This document shows, one piece after another, positions 43,050 through 54,542 of a DNA stretch of 64,000 nt. The translations under genes were made by a program, and so were the position numbers. The notes under the pieces are model-generated. The model saw only the letters and a program-made list of their open reading frames with translations, did no database searches and was not told the origin of the DNA. Each line of letters starts with the position of its first letter. Position 1 is the stretch's first letter. Source of the DNA: Cryptomeria japonica (Eukaryota > Streptophyta > Pinopsida > Cupressales > Cupressaceae); the NCBI RefSeq assembly GCF_030272615.1, contig NC_081412.1:689262083-689326082 (forward strand). The letters run 5' to 3'.

Positions 43050-45800
43050 ACTGGAGGTAATATCTTTCACTTGAAAACTGGTAATAAGACATGTTTGATT
43101 GCTCATATTAATGAGAGTTGGTTATGGAATAAGAGGTTGTGTCATGTTAATTTTTATTGTATTATTAAGATCAGTTCAACAAAGCCAGTTAGAGATATAC
43201 CTAAGATTATGAAGCCTCATAATCCGGTATGTAAGGAATGCCAAATGGGAAAGAAAGTTAGAACTTCTTTTAAGAGAATACATGATAAATATAATGATGT
43301 ACTTGATTTGATTCACACTGACTTATGTGGTCCAGCAAGGACTAGAAGCTTTCAAGGTGATAGGTATTTCATGTTGATTATTGATGACTATTCTAGGATG
43401 ATGTGGGTGACTTTCCTAAGGGAGAAGACTGAAGCCTTTGAGAAATTCAAGATCTTTAAAGAAAAGGTTGAAAGAGAAATTGGATTGAAAATCAAATGTC
43501 TAAGATCAGATCAAGGCGGTGAGTTCACTTCTCATGAATTTAACAGTTATTGTGAGACAAATGGAATTAGGAGACAATTATTTGCACCTCAGACTCCTCA
43601 GCAGAATGGAGTAGTGGAAAGAAAGAACAGAATCATTTTGGATGCAGCAAGATCTATGATGATGGAAGCCTAATTGCCTCACATCTACTGGAGAGAAGCA
43701 GTGAGTACAATAGTTTACACATTCAATAGAGTTCACATCAAAGGTGAAACTGGTAAGACCCCTTATGAATTATGGTTTGGACATACACCTACTATTAAAT
43801 ATTTCATAATTTTTGGCAGTAAATTCTATATCAAAAGAGATGATTCAATTGGAAATTTTGATCCTAGATGTGATGAAGGGATATTTCTTGGTTATTCAAT
43901 TCAAAGCAAAGCATACAGATGTTATAAAAAAATATTGCAGAAAATTGTGGAGAGTGCCAATGTGAAAGTGGATGAGTAGTACATAAATCAATCTATATCA
44001 TATGACAGGAAACCTATAGTGGAAATGATCATAACTGAATTGGCAATGCCTCAACCAGTATAGGAAACTGAGATAATTACATCGGCACAATCAGAAAATT
44101 CAACTGTGACAGATGATCAGAGCAGTGAACTTGAAGTTCAAAAGACACCAAGGTATGTAAGATTAAATCATTCTGAAGATCAAATGATTGGAGATAGGAA
44201 CAAGGGAGTTATGACAAGAAGAATATTGGCAAATGAAGAGGTATGTCTTATTTCTCAAATTGAACTGGCATCTGTTATTGAAGCTTGTAAAGATAAACAT
44301 TGGTTAAAGGATATGGAAGATGAATTAGTCAGATAGAGAAGAATGAAACTTGGACTTTAGTTCCCCGGCCTAAAAATAAGAATGTTATTGGAACTAAATG
44401 GGTCTTTATTAATAAACTGAATGGGGATGGTCAAGTTGTAAGAAACAAAGCTAGATTGGTTTGTAAAGTATATTCTCAAATGGAAGGAATTGATTATGGT
44501 GAGACATTTGAACCTGTAGCTAGAATTGAAGTTGTTAGACTATTTCTTGCCTATACAGCTTATAAGAACTGTAAGGTTTATCAAATGGATGTTAAATGTA
44601 CATTTTTCAATGGTGAACTTGAGGAAGAAGTATACATTGAGTAACCTGATGGATTTTCATTGACAGATGATAAAGAGATGGTTTGCAGATTGAAGAAATC
44701 CTTATATGGATTGAAACAAGCTCCTAGAGCTTGGTATGCAAGGTTAGATAAATATCTTTTGAAGCTTGGTTTTACTAAAGGAAGTGCTGATAGTAATTTA
44801 TATTATAAGATCACTGATGATGATATCCTGATTATTGAAGTATTTATTGATGATATCATTTTTGGAGGAGAAGATAAATTGTGCATGGAATTTGCTAACA
44901 ATATGAAGAATGAATTTGAAATGTCCATGATTGGTGAGATGAAATTTTTCTTAGGTTTGCAGATTACTCAAATTGACAAAGACATTTTTATCTGTCAAAC
45001 TAAGTATCTGAGGGAATTGTTGAATAAGTTTGGTATGGATAATTCCAAACTGGTAAGTAATCCTATGGTGATAAGTGAGAAATTATCTATCAAGGATACT
45101 TCTACACTGGTAAATCCGACAAGGTATAAGTCTATGATTGGTGGTCTGTTAAAATTTAACTCAGACTAGACCAGATATTATGAATGTAGTAAGTATTGTT
45201 TCAAGATATCAAAGTAATCCTAAAGAAAATCTTGAATGTGTAGTAAAGAGGATATTCTAGTATTTGCAAAGAATAAATAGAATATGGCTTATGGTATTCT
45301 AAAAATGATGATTTCACTTTATGTGCATATACTGACTCAGATTGGGCAGGAGATACTGATGACAGGAAGAGAACTTCTGGTGGAGCTTTCTTTCTTGGAA
45401 AGAAACTAGTTTCATGGATCAGCAAAAAACAGTCATGCATTTCTCTATCTACTACAAAAGTTGAGTATGTTGCAGCAGTAACTAATTGCAGTCAAGTCTT
45501 GTGGATGAAGAAAATGTTGAAGGATATCAGGGTAAATTGTAGTGAACAGGTAGCTATCTACTGTGATAACTCTGCAGCTATTGACATGTCTAAGAATCTG
45601 GTATTTCACTCTAAGACTAAGCATATATCGATAAAGTATAACTTTCTAAAGGACAAGGTAGAAGGAAAGGAAGTCAAATTGGTTTATGTGAACACCAAAG
45701 AATAGATTGTAGATAAATTCACTAAACCATTGTCTAAGGAATCATTTGAATATTTGAGAGACAGGTTAGGGGTTTTTGCCCCTCTGGCAGAGACTTGATT
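43050..45800 (+). pseudogene. E7 copia integrase, reverse transcriptase and RNase H, frameshifted
   Basis: The integrase zinc region reads WNKRLCHVNF...CKECQMG, with the first His of the HHCC finger now Asn. The integrase core keeps HTDLCGP, FMLIIDDYSR and GVVERKNR, the D-D-E residues. Stops occur at 43671 and 43977. The reverse transcriptase has YQMDVKCTFFNGELEEEVYIE and the catalytic box VFIDDIIFGG (FIDD for the usual YVDD), with frameshifts near 44330 and 45150 and a stop at 44642. RNase H follows (CAYTDSDWAGDTDDRK, IYCDNSAAIDMSKN, HSKTKHISIKYNF) and ends near 45800. Order gag-PR-INT-RT-RH is diagnostic of Ty1/copia. Confidence 0.93.
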
Positions 45801-46131
45801 GATGCAGTTTGTCATCAGTTCAGCATGCATTATCAGAGACATTACTCATTCTGACACTAATGAGTGGTGCTACTACTCAGGGGGAGTAGTCAGCTTTGAG
45901 ATTCAGAGGTTTACATTCTTGCTTTGATATTTGTGTCAAATTTTTGGCATTGATGTCAAAGGGGGAGAGATAGTGATGTAAAAAATAAATTTAGAACCTT
46001 ACAGAGATATCATTCATAGGGGGAGAGTTATTAATATTCAGGAGATTGATGGTTGTGTTCCACAGGGGGAGACTTGTTTGGCATTTCTTTGTACTTAGAT
46101 ATTTTTCACATCTAGTGTTGCCATCAATGCC
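45801..46131 (+). other. E7 3' untranslated region with repeated purine tracts
   Basis: Four GGGGGAG tracts (about 45880, 45960, 46019 and 46064) precede the real polypurine tract. E9 and E3 show similar tracts upstream of their LTRs, so the pattern is shared. Confidence 0.75.
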
Positions 46132-46143
46132 AAAGGGGGAGAT
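46132..46143 (+). promoter_or_regulatory. E7 polypurine tract
   Basis: AAAGGGGGAGAT directly before TGTTGGCATT, the 3' LTR start. Confidence 0.9.
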
Positions 46144-47395
46144 TGTTGGCATTATGGGTGAATTTATTATGTGTTGCATTGATGTTTTTTCATTGATGTC
46201 AACACTAGCTATTATGGTTGGCTATCGGCAGATAGGTTTTGGTTATCGGTAGAAGATCTAGTGTTATCGACAAAAGAGACTATCTGTTGGACACTTCCGG
46301 CATGTTTGGATCAATGGAGTATGTTTGATTTCATGTGTTATATTCTCCTTGAGCATGTGTTGGTTAGTTGGTATTGACTTGGTAATCAGATGCTATCATA
46401 CACTCTTGTAAACCCTTACCAACATTTTTTTAAGGTTTAACCAACAGAGCTTTTACTGAGGAATCTTGAAACGATGCATAAATGGTGTTGGTATGGCTTC
46501 TAGATGGATTTAAAGATGCTGAAGATGTTCTTTGATTGTGCTTCAACTACTTGAAGACATTGCTTTGGCATGGTGGACCCAGAATAGGTCCGATGCCTAT
46601 CTAGTTTATGGACTGGTATCATGATAACATGTACTCTACACATTACCAGGATGTTCTATGGATTGATTGTTGTTGTTTTGGTCTGAAGCCAACATGGCAT
46701 ATCATTGTAATATGGATTTATGTAATGATCTTATTGTAATATCTTTTAGGTGACCGGCCTAATTAGTTTAGGCCTTAGGGTTGGTATAAAATGATACAAG
46801 ATCTCATTATAGATCATAGGATGGAAATGTGAAAAGATATCCATGGTCCTAGAATGCAATATCATATGCGAAGGATATTTGGTTGATCATAGGTGATCAA
46901 ATTAGGATTAAGGAAGAGGTCAAAGGGCTATGGTATTGAGCTTAATCGGGACTGTAATCCGGCATGGTAGATGCTATTTTTGGCAGTTCATTATTCTAGA
47001 TTGTTGTCCATTTATCTTGAGGTGGTTTTAACCTCTCTGTAGTCAGTGAGACTCTTTTGTAATGAGCAGTACACTCTAGATAGTGTGCCTTCCTACATGT
47101 GCATGCCCCTCATTGTATCACATACTTTCTGTAGAAGTATCATCTGACTATGGGTAGGCTTCCCATCGTGGTTTTTCCATTTCTGGGTTTTCCACATACA
47201 AATCATGGTGTTATGTGGTATGGTTGCTTTGCGTTGATTATCTGTTTAATTGTTAAGTTGTATTGTTTATAGGTATTTGTTTTTGCTATATCGGTACTTA
47301 ATTTGGTTAAAGGTTATTAAGTTGATTAATTGATATAATCTATTAACAATTGATTCACCCCCCCCCCCCTCAGTTGTTCACCGGTTATCCTAAAC
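46144..47395 (+). repeat. E7 3' LTR
   Basis: A 1252-bp uninterrupted copy, used to recognise the split 5' LTR. It carries a 12-C tract at 47358-47369 after TGATTCA. The 3' boundary is accurate to about five bases. Confidence 0.88.
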
Positions 47396-48288
47396 CTAAT
47401 TTCTTATAATTGACAAAATAAATGCTCTAAATCAATGATGCAAAGTGATCTAAAGCATGAATTTAGCTCATGCAAAGACATGAAAACAACATGAAATCAT
47501 ACCCAACCTGAAGGGAGGAGTACAAGCCAATCATCCATCAGTTATCTCCTATTATTCTTCAATATCTTCAAGGCTCCTAATTGATGATGAATGTTTGAAA
47601 AATACTTGATGAATGCTTGATGAATGTTGTTGAATTTTGTTGAAGATTCCACATAGGCTTCTCTTTCACTACATATAAGGCTCCTTGTGCTCACTCCAAA
47701 AGCTTCCTTTTCATAGATTCCATTAGATCCCTTCAAATGAAGAAAGAGAGCTCTTATGTATGAAACCCTAGATCTTAATTTAGACTTGATTTCATCTTTA
47801 ATCCCACCTAGGACTTGAATTTCCCACCAATATTTTGGGGTTAAGCATTATAATATCATAGAATTATGCTCCCAAAATTTCAAGAAAAAGCTGAGGACCA
47901 TGTGCACTTTGCACATGGTCTGACCAACTTTTCACCAAATTTTTTAGGGTTGTTAGATATGATGATATTAGAGTGAATCCCAAAGTTACAACTGATTTAG
48001 ATATGTTTTGATATGTGAAATTGGGCCTTAAAGGTTGAAATAGGACATAATTAGGGTTTATGATTAAATGATTTATTAGAGGAATAAAATAGAAAGGGGC
48101 ACACTTAGGGTAAAGGGCCCAATTTTATGATGTGGGAGTGATGAAATATGACTTTGGATTTGATTAAGTTAATTAATTAAATGCTTAAAGGGAAATTATA
48201 ATGCAAGATGCAAACACACTAAGGCGGGTGTTAAACCAAATGTGAAATTGTACCACCCTAGCAAGGGTGTACAATTTATGACACTACA
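47396..48288 (-). repeat. E8 3' LTR, proximal part
   Basis: This aligns with about 53610-54537. It starts TGTAGTGTCATAAATTG on the minus strand at 48288 and continues at 32000 after E7. It contains one copy of the hairpin cassette (47895-47921). Confidence 0.9.
47895..47921. repeat. Hairpin cassette core in E8 3' LTR
   Basis: A 27-nt near-perfect palindrome with arms GGACCATGTGCA and TGCACATGGTCT; the last base is mutated relative to the 5' LTR copy. Confidence 0.92.
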
Positions 48289-48302
48289 TTTATCCCCCAC
48301 TT
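48289..48302 (-). promoter_or_regulatory. E8 polypurine tract
   Basis: The minus strand reads AAAGTGGGGGATAA just before the LTR start TGTAGTG. Confidence 0.75.
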
Positions 48303-49488
48303 TAGCGTTCATATGACACTACGTGCATATGCAATCTAAAGTAAATAAAAGTAAACATTCATGAAAAAGGAAATATCCACAAATTATCGGACCAAGCCCC
48401 CAACGGTATGTAAGTACACAGTTAGGAATCACACCCTATAAAATCACATGTTAGATAAAATCATAAAATCACCTAAATTCTTACTAAGGAAGGTGATGAA
48501 AATTTGAGGGTAGCTATATGTCCCCCTTGTTTCGGCTTGCTAATTTTAGTGAGTTGAAACAGGGTATTGTGTTTACCACATCGAATTGTGAAAGAAGATT
48601 GATAACAAATGCTCACAAGAAGATTTGATACAAGATCAAAAAACTAATAGAGAATCATTTGGTAAGAAAGAGGACTAAACCTCAATTCCAACACAATAAA
48701 GAGTGTGAGGATTTGGGAGCTCTCTAACACAAGCTGAAAGATTTAAACAAAAACAAATGCAAGAGATACAATTCAAAAAAAATGCAACTCCATAAAGGAA
48801 ATTGGGAAAGAATGGAGGATTGAAATGACATCAAAGAGAGATTATTTATAGAAACACTCTTCTAAAAGAAGGCAAGAGATCCTCATCATGGATATTCACA
48901 TGCACAAAATAGAAGGGTTTATTATAAAATATACTACTCAATGAAGAAAAGAAATTGATGAGTGATAAAAGACTTCCAATACCAAGGAGGAGGTTCCAAT
49001 TAAGGATATGTACTTAAGATCCCCATTAGGGATGCTTGTTCCAATATGAGAGAAGGAATTCAAATATGAATACACCTCTACAATCAATAAGAAATCCTTA
49101 TAGAAGACACTACTTCACAAAGGGGAAAGTTTAATCTTAAGAAGGAGAGATGTTTGAAATCACTCTTGCTCCCCATATATAGGGAGAAGAGATAAGATAG
49201 AAATAGGCTATAATGTTGCTTCCAAAAGTATGATTGCACGTGAAATTGTACCATCATGAATGACAATGAGCCCCCAGTAAGTGAGTGACCAATGTCACAT
49301 AGTGATGAGCAACATAATAGCCATCAATGTTATTTAAAGACATGATAGATTGAATGAGGTATTTGAATATGACATGTTAAATGCTCTACTATAAGTGAAA
49401 TTAAAAACATGTATAAGATGATGAATGTTAAAAAGTCTTTAGAAAGAGAGAAGTTTATAGGAGAAGAATAGGCCACTAAGTCATACTT
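48303..49488 (-). other. E8 3' untranslated region
   Basis: About 1.2 kb without a supportable ORF. Reverse transcriptase and integrase would normally lie here or upstream, and neither is found. Confidence 0.5.
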
Positions 49489-51192
49489 TTATTGCACACA
49501 AGAAATATCAGGAGAGGGATAAGTGTAATTCATTAGAGCCTTATTCCTAGAAGAAGGAATTGTAGAATGAGTAGAAGATAAAGTCTCATAAGTAGGATTA
49601 TAAATCTCTTGAGGAGATTCATAAAGAGATTTGTTCATCACCAATATTTCCTTATGAGGGGGTTGAGTGTTGAAAGAAGTAGAAGATGATTTAATTGAGA
49701 TGAAGTCATCATCACTACTAAATATAGCATTCACATTAAGAGATGGCCTTTTAGATGCTTTGGTGGGCTTAGAAGGATTATATCCAAGTCCAAATGAAGC
49801 TTCATGTGTGTTATGTTCTAAAGGAACTTTAATTCCTTGTTCATTTGCTCCACAACCATTTCCATCATAGCCACTCTTAGCTAAAATGTGAAAACCAACA
49901 CCATAAAGGGATGCCAGATTAGAGAGAGATGGTTGCACCTCATAGGTCTTAGTGCTATATGAATTAGAGGAAGGATTTGAAGAACTGTATAAATTAGAAG
50001 CAGCCACAAAGTGGTTACTTAGTTTTTTAGACAAAGTGGGTTGCTCTTTAGGTTCCTCCTTAGATTTCTCCTTCTCGGTCTTAAATTATTTCTGAGATAC
50101 TCTATACTCTCCTACAAAAGTAGGGTTAAAGTCTAGATATACCCAATCATCATCTAAGAGCACTCCTTCGAGAGAAAAGATATCCTCAGGAGGAGATTCC
50201 GATTGAGTAGAAGAATCAAGAGTGTTAGAAGGAACAAGATCATTAAAGGAAATAGATGTATATGAAGAAGTAAGAGGATTCGAAGAAGAATGGGGAGTAG
50301 TTGAACAAGAAGATCTAGATTTTAATGGTTCTTGAGGTTTGTCAGCTAACAAGTTATATGTCTTATTGTTATAAATGAACTTGACTTGCCTATGCAAAGT
50401 TGAGGGGACAATTGACATGCTATGAATCCATGGTCTCTTTAATAGAAGGTTATATGTCAAATTGTCAGGCATGACATGAATAGGTGTAGGTAACATAATG
50501 GGACCTACCTTAACAAGCAAGGTTATGACACCTAAAAATTTTTTAGAAACATTATCAAAGCCTCAAATAGTAAGAGATGCAGGTTCGATGAGAAAATGAT
50601 CCACATTAATCTTATCCAATAAATCTACACCACAAACATTAAGGCCAGATCCATTGTCCACAAGGGTTCGTCTTATAGAACTATCATTGATAATAATCAT
50701 AAGAGGATCATATTGATGTTGGATTTCACAAGAAGATAACTGATCTTCTGTGAATACAACTTGAGATTTGGGTTTGTTTGTAGGATCAATCAAAGAAGCA
50801 TTGTTATTAGATGTTACTGTAGGTGGGACATCTAAGTTTTTCAAAGCATCTTGTAACATCCTATGATAAGTAGGTGAAGTTTGAAGCAAATCCCAAATAG
50901 AAATATTGGCAGGAGTAGCTTTAAGTTGTTCAATGAGATCATACTCCTTACTAAGAGTGTGTGATATATGAGGTGGTTGTGGAAGAGTAGGTTGAGGGAG
51001 GAAGTGAAGCTGGGGTAACTCGAAGGGGATTAGGTTGCCTATTGTTTCTTGTGTTGTAGGTATGAGCAACCACATGATAACTCTCTCCAGTAATTTTCTT
51101 AGCATACTCATAAGGTCTCTTAGTAGGATAACCTCCTTGCATAGTAATAATAGGTTTCTTAGGAGTGCAAAAAGAATCATTAGCATAACCAC
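49489..51192 (-). pseudogene. E8 aspartic protease plus G-patch ORF
   Basis: Three stretches (51192-50563, 50520-50086, 50034-49489) share one frame. EYDLIEQLKATPANISIWDL followed by LLQTSPTYHRMLQDAL is the pre-protease region typical of Tat-type gypsy polyproteins. YDPLMIIINDSSIRRTLVDNG and SGLNVCGVDLLDKI form the protease with a DNGS catalytic motif, then NLTYNLLLKRPWIHSMSIVPS as in gypsy proteases. Near 49790-49900 a retroviral-type G-patch appears (ILAKSGYDGNGCGANEQGI, then FGLGYNPSK). Stops at about 50560 and 50084. Polymerase and integrase are absent after it. The protease would cleave a gag precursor; the G-patch may bind nucleic acid. Confidence 0.82.
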
Positions 51193-52615
51193 CTTGAACC
51201 ACTAAGATAGGGTTACATTGAGAACTTTGAGAAGGACAAGCACCTTGAACTGTGAAGAGGGGTTTATTAGGTGTTTCATTCACATGTATCAAATTGATTG
51301 AATATGGTTTAGGACTATCAAAGGCATCCTTATGAATTTTAGAAGAAGAATGAACAAGATTGTTGGAAGAATTGTTGATAGTTTCTTCTTGTACTAAAAT
51401 GTTATCATGGATAAGATCAATTTTAGGAGATAGACTAGAAGTAAACATTGATATTTTAGAAGGGAGGGTATTAGTAGGAAAGGTCATATCATCCTCTATC
51501 ATCAAAGGATCTATATGGGGAATAGAATCTCTAGGAGAAGGATCAAAATTACTCTTTAAAATTTCACCTTTGAGAGGGAGACTTTTGAAAGAGATGTCAA
51601 CAATCTTACCTTGAACTAGTGTATCCTTATAAGTAGAACCAAGTTGAGGAAAGGGATATGCTTTATTTTTAGAGGGAGAATGATTGAGATTCATAGAAGA
51701 TGAGATGATATCAAGGGGATTACTCTCATAGGGTAGAGAATAATCAACACCTTCTTCTAATGGTTCATCCCAAATAGTGAGGTCATTGAAGAAAGTATTA
51801 GTAATATCTTACACAAAGATGTCCTCATTGTTATTGCCAATTTCAGGAGAAGGAATAACATTGTTTATTAATTATTCATCCTTAGGAGGGAGAGCATCAC
51901 TACATGTGTTTAAATAATCCTCTTGCCTCAAAATTTTCTCAATAGGATCTTTAAGGGAGAGAGAATTAAGGAAATTGATTATGATTTCATCTTCTTTCTC
52001 TAAGGCATATTTATAGGTAAGACAAGCTTCAAGGTAGGGAGAAGCATTTCTCATTAATGCATCATCTCTAGTGGGAATTTTGTTGAAGTCAAAAGAGGAG
52101 ATGCCATCACTAGGAAAAGTAGGGACAATACCATCTTCTTGCACAAGATTATCCTCATGAGGGGAATATTATTTAGTTTGGAGATCAACATATTTATCTA
52201 AAGATTCATGCTTAGGAAGGAGATCTTTGAAAGAAGTGCTCATAACCTCTTGTTGCACTAACATGCCCCCATTGGTAAGACCAAATTTAGGAGAAGATAA
52301 GTCAATGTCCATAAACACATTTTCACTTAGTGAGGCATCATGTAGGGAAGGAAAAGTAACACTAAGAAAGGTGTTTATAATATCATCCTCTTCCTCTAAG
52401 ATATCTAGTTGGGAAAGGCACATTTTAGGAGAATTGTCAAGATCACTCTTCAAATCTTCATCCTTAGAGAATGGGAGAGTTTTGAAGGGGTTGGTAACAA
52501 ATATTTTAGGCACTAAAATGTTTTCATAGATAGGAGGAGGTTCTTTAAGATATGGAAAAATTGAAACAAGGGAAGCCAACCCATTATCACATTTATGGAG
52601 GAATGAATGCATCAT
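50951..52615 (-). pseudogene. E8 upstream ORF, acidic and repetitive, unrecognised
   Basis: Stretches 52615-52169, 52144-51872 and 51694-50951 lie in one frame, about 555 codons with several stops. The sequence repeats a Ser/Asp/Leu-rich pattern (EEEDDIINTFLSVTFPSL, EKEDEIIINFLNSLSLKDP) and later VQGACPSQ, VQGGYAND, MQGGYPTK. There is no capsid, zinc-knuckle or polymerase motif. A frameshift between about 51192 and 50951 links it to the protease ORF. It stands where gag would be and may be a degenerate gag or an accessory region. Confidence 0.6.
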
Positions 52616-52936
52616 GACAATAATTTTCCTTTTTCAAATGATAACACATGCAAAATAGAAGGAAATGTTCAATTTTAACCAATGCAAGCACTCTAAATGT
52701 TGATTTAGAAAATTAAATTTATGAGTGAAATGTGTTCCTAAATCAGATCTAAAATTAATGATCCAAATTAAGCTATCCACAAGTTCAATTTTGAATTGAA
52801 AAATTAGGGTTTTAACAAAATTGACCTCTAAATTTTGAAATTTGCAAGGAATTGAAACTTGTAAATGTAAATTTGAATTTGAAATAGAAAAAAATCTCAG
52901 ATCTGATAACATAAATCATAACTAAAGAAGATTTGA

Positions 52937-52954
52937 TTCACGTCGGGTTCACCA
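52937..52954 (-). promoter_or_regulatory. E8 primer-binding site
   Basis: The minus strand reads TGGTGAACCCGACGTGAA three bases after the LTR end CTCCACA, identical to E1 and E2. Confidence 0.88.
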
Positions 52955-53453
52955 AAATGTGGAGGGGAAAAAGTGAGACTGGGTGACTAGGACGTAATCC
53001 TACTTTAGCCAACACAATGGGAATATGAAGGAGCCTAGGGAGATTGCTCACTTTGGATACTTCTTGTGAGAAAGAGAGAGCCAAGGATTATCTCTTAGGG
53101 TTTCTATTCTTGTTATATGTGATGAGAAAAATTAGGGTTTGATTGATCAACTAGACTAGGAGATAAACAATGAAGCACATATGAACTGAAATTACACAAA
53201 CTTGCAGAACTGGAACTAAGATACTAAAAGCAGACAAGGGGGAGGAATTTGAATGTGTACCTAATGCTGAAAACTGAGCCAAACTGACCAAGACTAGGGT
53301 GCCACGCTACTATCCCTAATAATTTGACAAAGAGATGCGACTGAGAAACTACAATTCTGAGACTTCTGGGCAGTGCATGTGTCTTTTCCTAAGCTGAAAG
53401 TCCTTCAGGTACCTGTTTCTGCACCTACAATTGAAAAGAAAGGGTTTGGGTGG

Positions 53454-53461
53454 CTATATAG
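53454..53461 (-). promoter_or_regulatory. TATA-like box in E8 LTR
   Basis: CTATATAG, a palindrome, in the context AAACCCTATATAGCCACC on the minus strand. It is also preserved in the 3' LTR near 31850. A promoter role is inferred. Confidence 0.45.
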
Positions 53462-54143
53462 GGTTTTGCCTCTGTCAAACCCCTGTGTTGGTGATTTCCA
53501 CCTTCAGAAATAGCCGATAATGTATTGAACATTTTTGTGCTAGAACCTTGTGTGTATGCAAGATCCTGAAATGAATACAAAAAATATAGAGCAACCCTAA
53601 AGAGTAGACCGTAATTGCTTATAATTGAAAAAATAAATGCTCTAAATTAATGATGCAAATTTATCTAAATAATTAATATAAATATGTAAATTGAGGTAAT
53701 GAAGCTCATGCAAAGACAGGAAACAACATGAAATCATACCCAACCCCAAGGGAGGAGTACAAGCCAATCGTCTGTCAGTGATCTCCTATTAATCTTTAAT
53801 ATCTTCAAGGCTCCTAATTGATGATGAATGCTTGACAAATACTTGATGAATGATTGATGAATGCTTGATGAATGTTTTTGAATGTTGTTGAAGACTCCAC
53901 ATAAGCTTCTCTTTCACTACATAGAAGGCTCCTTGTGCTCACTCCAAAAGCTTCCTTTTTTGTAGATTCCATCAGATCCCTTCAAATGAAGAAAGAGAGC
54001 TCTTATGTATGAAACCCTAGATCTTAATTTAGACTTAATTTCATCTTTAGCCCAACCTAGGATTTGAATATCCTGCCAATATTTTGGGGTTAAGCATTAT
54101 AATATCATAGAATTATGCTCACAAAATTTCAGGAAAAAGTCAA

Positions 54144-54170
54144 GGACCATGTGCACTTTGCACATGGTCC
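54144..54170. repeat. Hairpin cassette core in E8 5' LTR
   Basis: A perfect 12-bp inverted repeat (arms GGACCATGTGCA and TGCACATGGTCC) around CTT. It lies about 370-390 bp from the LTR start, the same position as in the 3' LTR copy. Confidence 0.95.
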
Positions 54171-54537
54171 GGCTAACTTTTCACCAAATTTTCAGGGTTG
54201 TTAGATAAAATGATATTAGAGCAAATCCCAAAGTTATAGCTGATTTACAAATGTTTTGATATGCAAAATTGGGCCTTAAAGGTTGAAGTACGACATAATT
54301 AGGGTTTATGATTAAATGATTTATTGGAGGAATAAAATAAAAAGGGGCACACTTAGGGTAAAGGGCTCAATTTTATGATGTGGGGAGTGATGAAATGTGA
54401 CTTTCGATTTAATTAAATTAATTAATTAAATTCTTAAAGGGAAATTACAATGCAAGATACAAACACACTAAGATGGGTACTAAACCAAGTGTGAAATTGT
54501 ACCACCCTAGAAAGGGTGTACAATTTACGACACTACA

Positions 54538-54542
54538 CATAT
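54538..54542. repeat. E8 target-site duplication, right copy
   Basis: CATAT, identical to 31348-31352. Confidence 0.9.

Larger units (their letters stand above)
32001..47395 (+). mobile_element. E7: Ty1/copia element inside the E8 3' LTR
   Basis: Plus-strand order: 5' LTR (32001 to about 32341, then 40667-41547, split by E6), primer-binding site, gag-pol relic, multiple purine tracts and 3' LTR (46144-47395). It is full length but inactive. E8 LTR sequence stops at 32000 and resumes at about 47396. The target-site duplication is too decayed for me to call. Confidence 0.9.
31353..54537 (-). mobile_element. E8: non-autonomous gypsy (Tat-like) element with protease and G-patch, hosting E7 and E6
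   Basis: Complete with target-site duplication. Minus-strand order: 5' LTR (54537-52958), primer-binding site, an acidic repetitive ORF, protease and G-patch ORF, polypurine tract, and a 3' LTR split by E7 into 48288-47396 and 32000-31353. Without the nested elements it is about 7.8 kb, with a 4.7-kb internal region. No reverse transcriptase, RNase H or integrase signature is present. LTR halves differ at roughly 8-10% of sites by eye, so it is older than E2 and E3. Confidence 0.9.
52958..54537 (-). repeat. E8 5' LTR
   Basis: The 1580-bp LTR starts TGTAGTGTCGTAAATTG at 54537 and ends CCCTCCACA at 52958. It contains a hairpin cassette (54144-54170) and a TATA-like box. Flanked on the right by CATAT. 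Confidence 0.93.

Noticed and set aside
32001-47395. Clean target-site duplication for E7
   Set aside because: Left GAGTA and right CTAAT/TCCTA candidates do not match convincingly against the intact E8 LTR sequence; decay or small indels obscure it.
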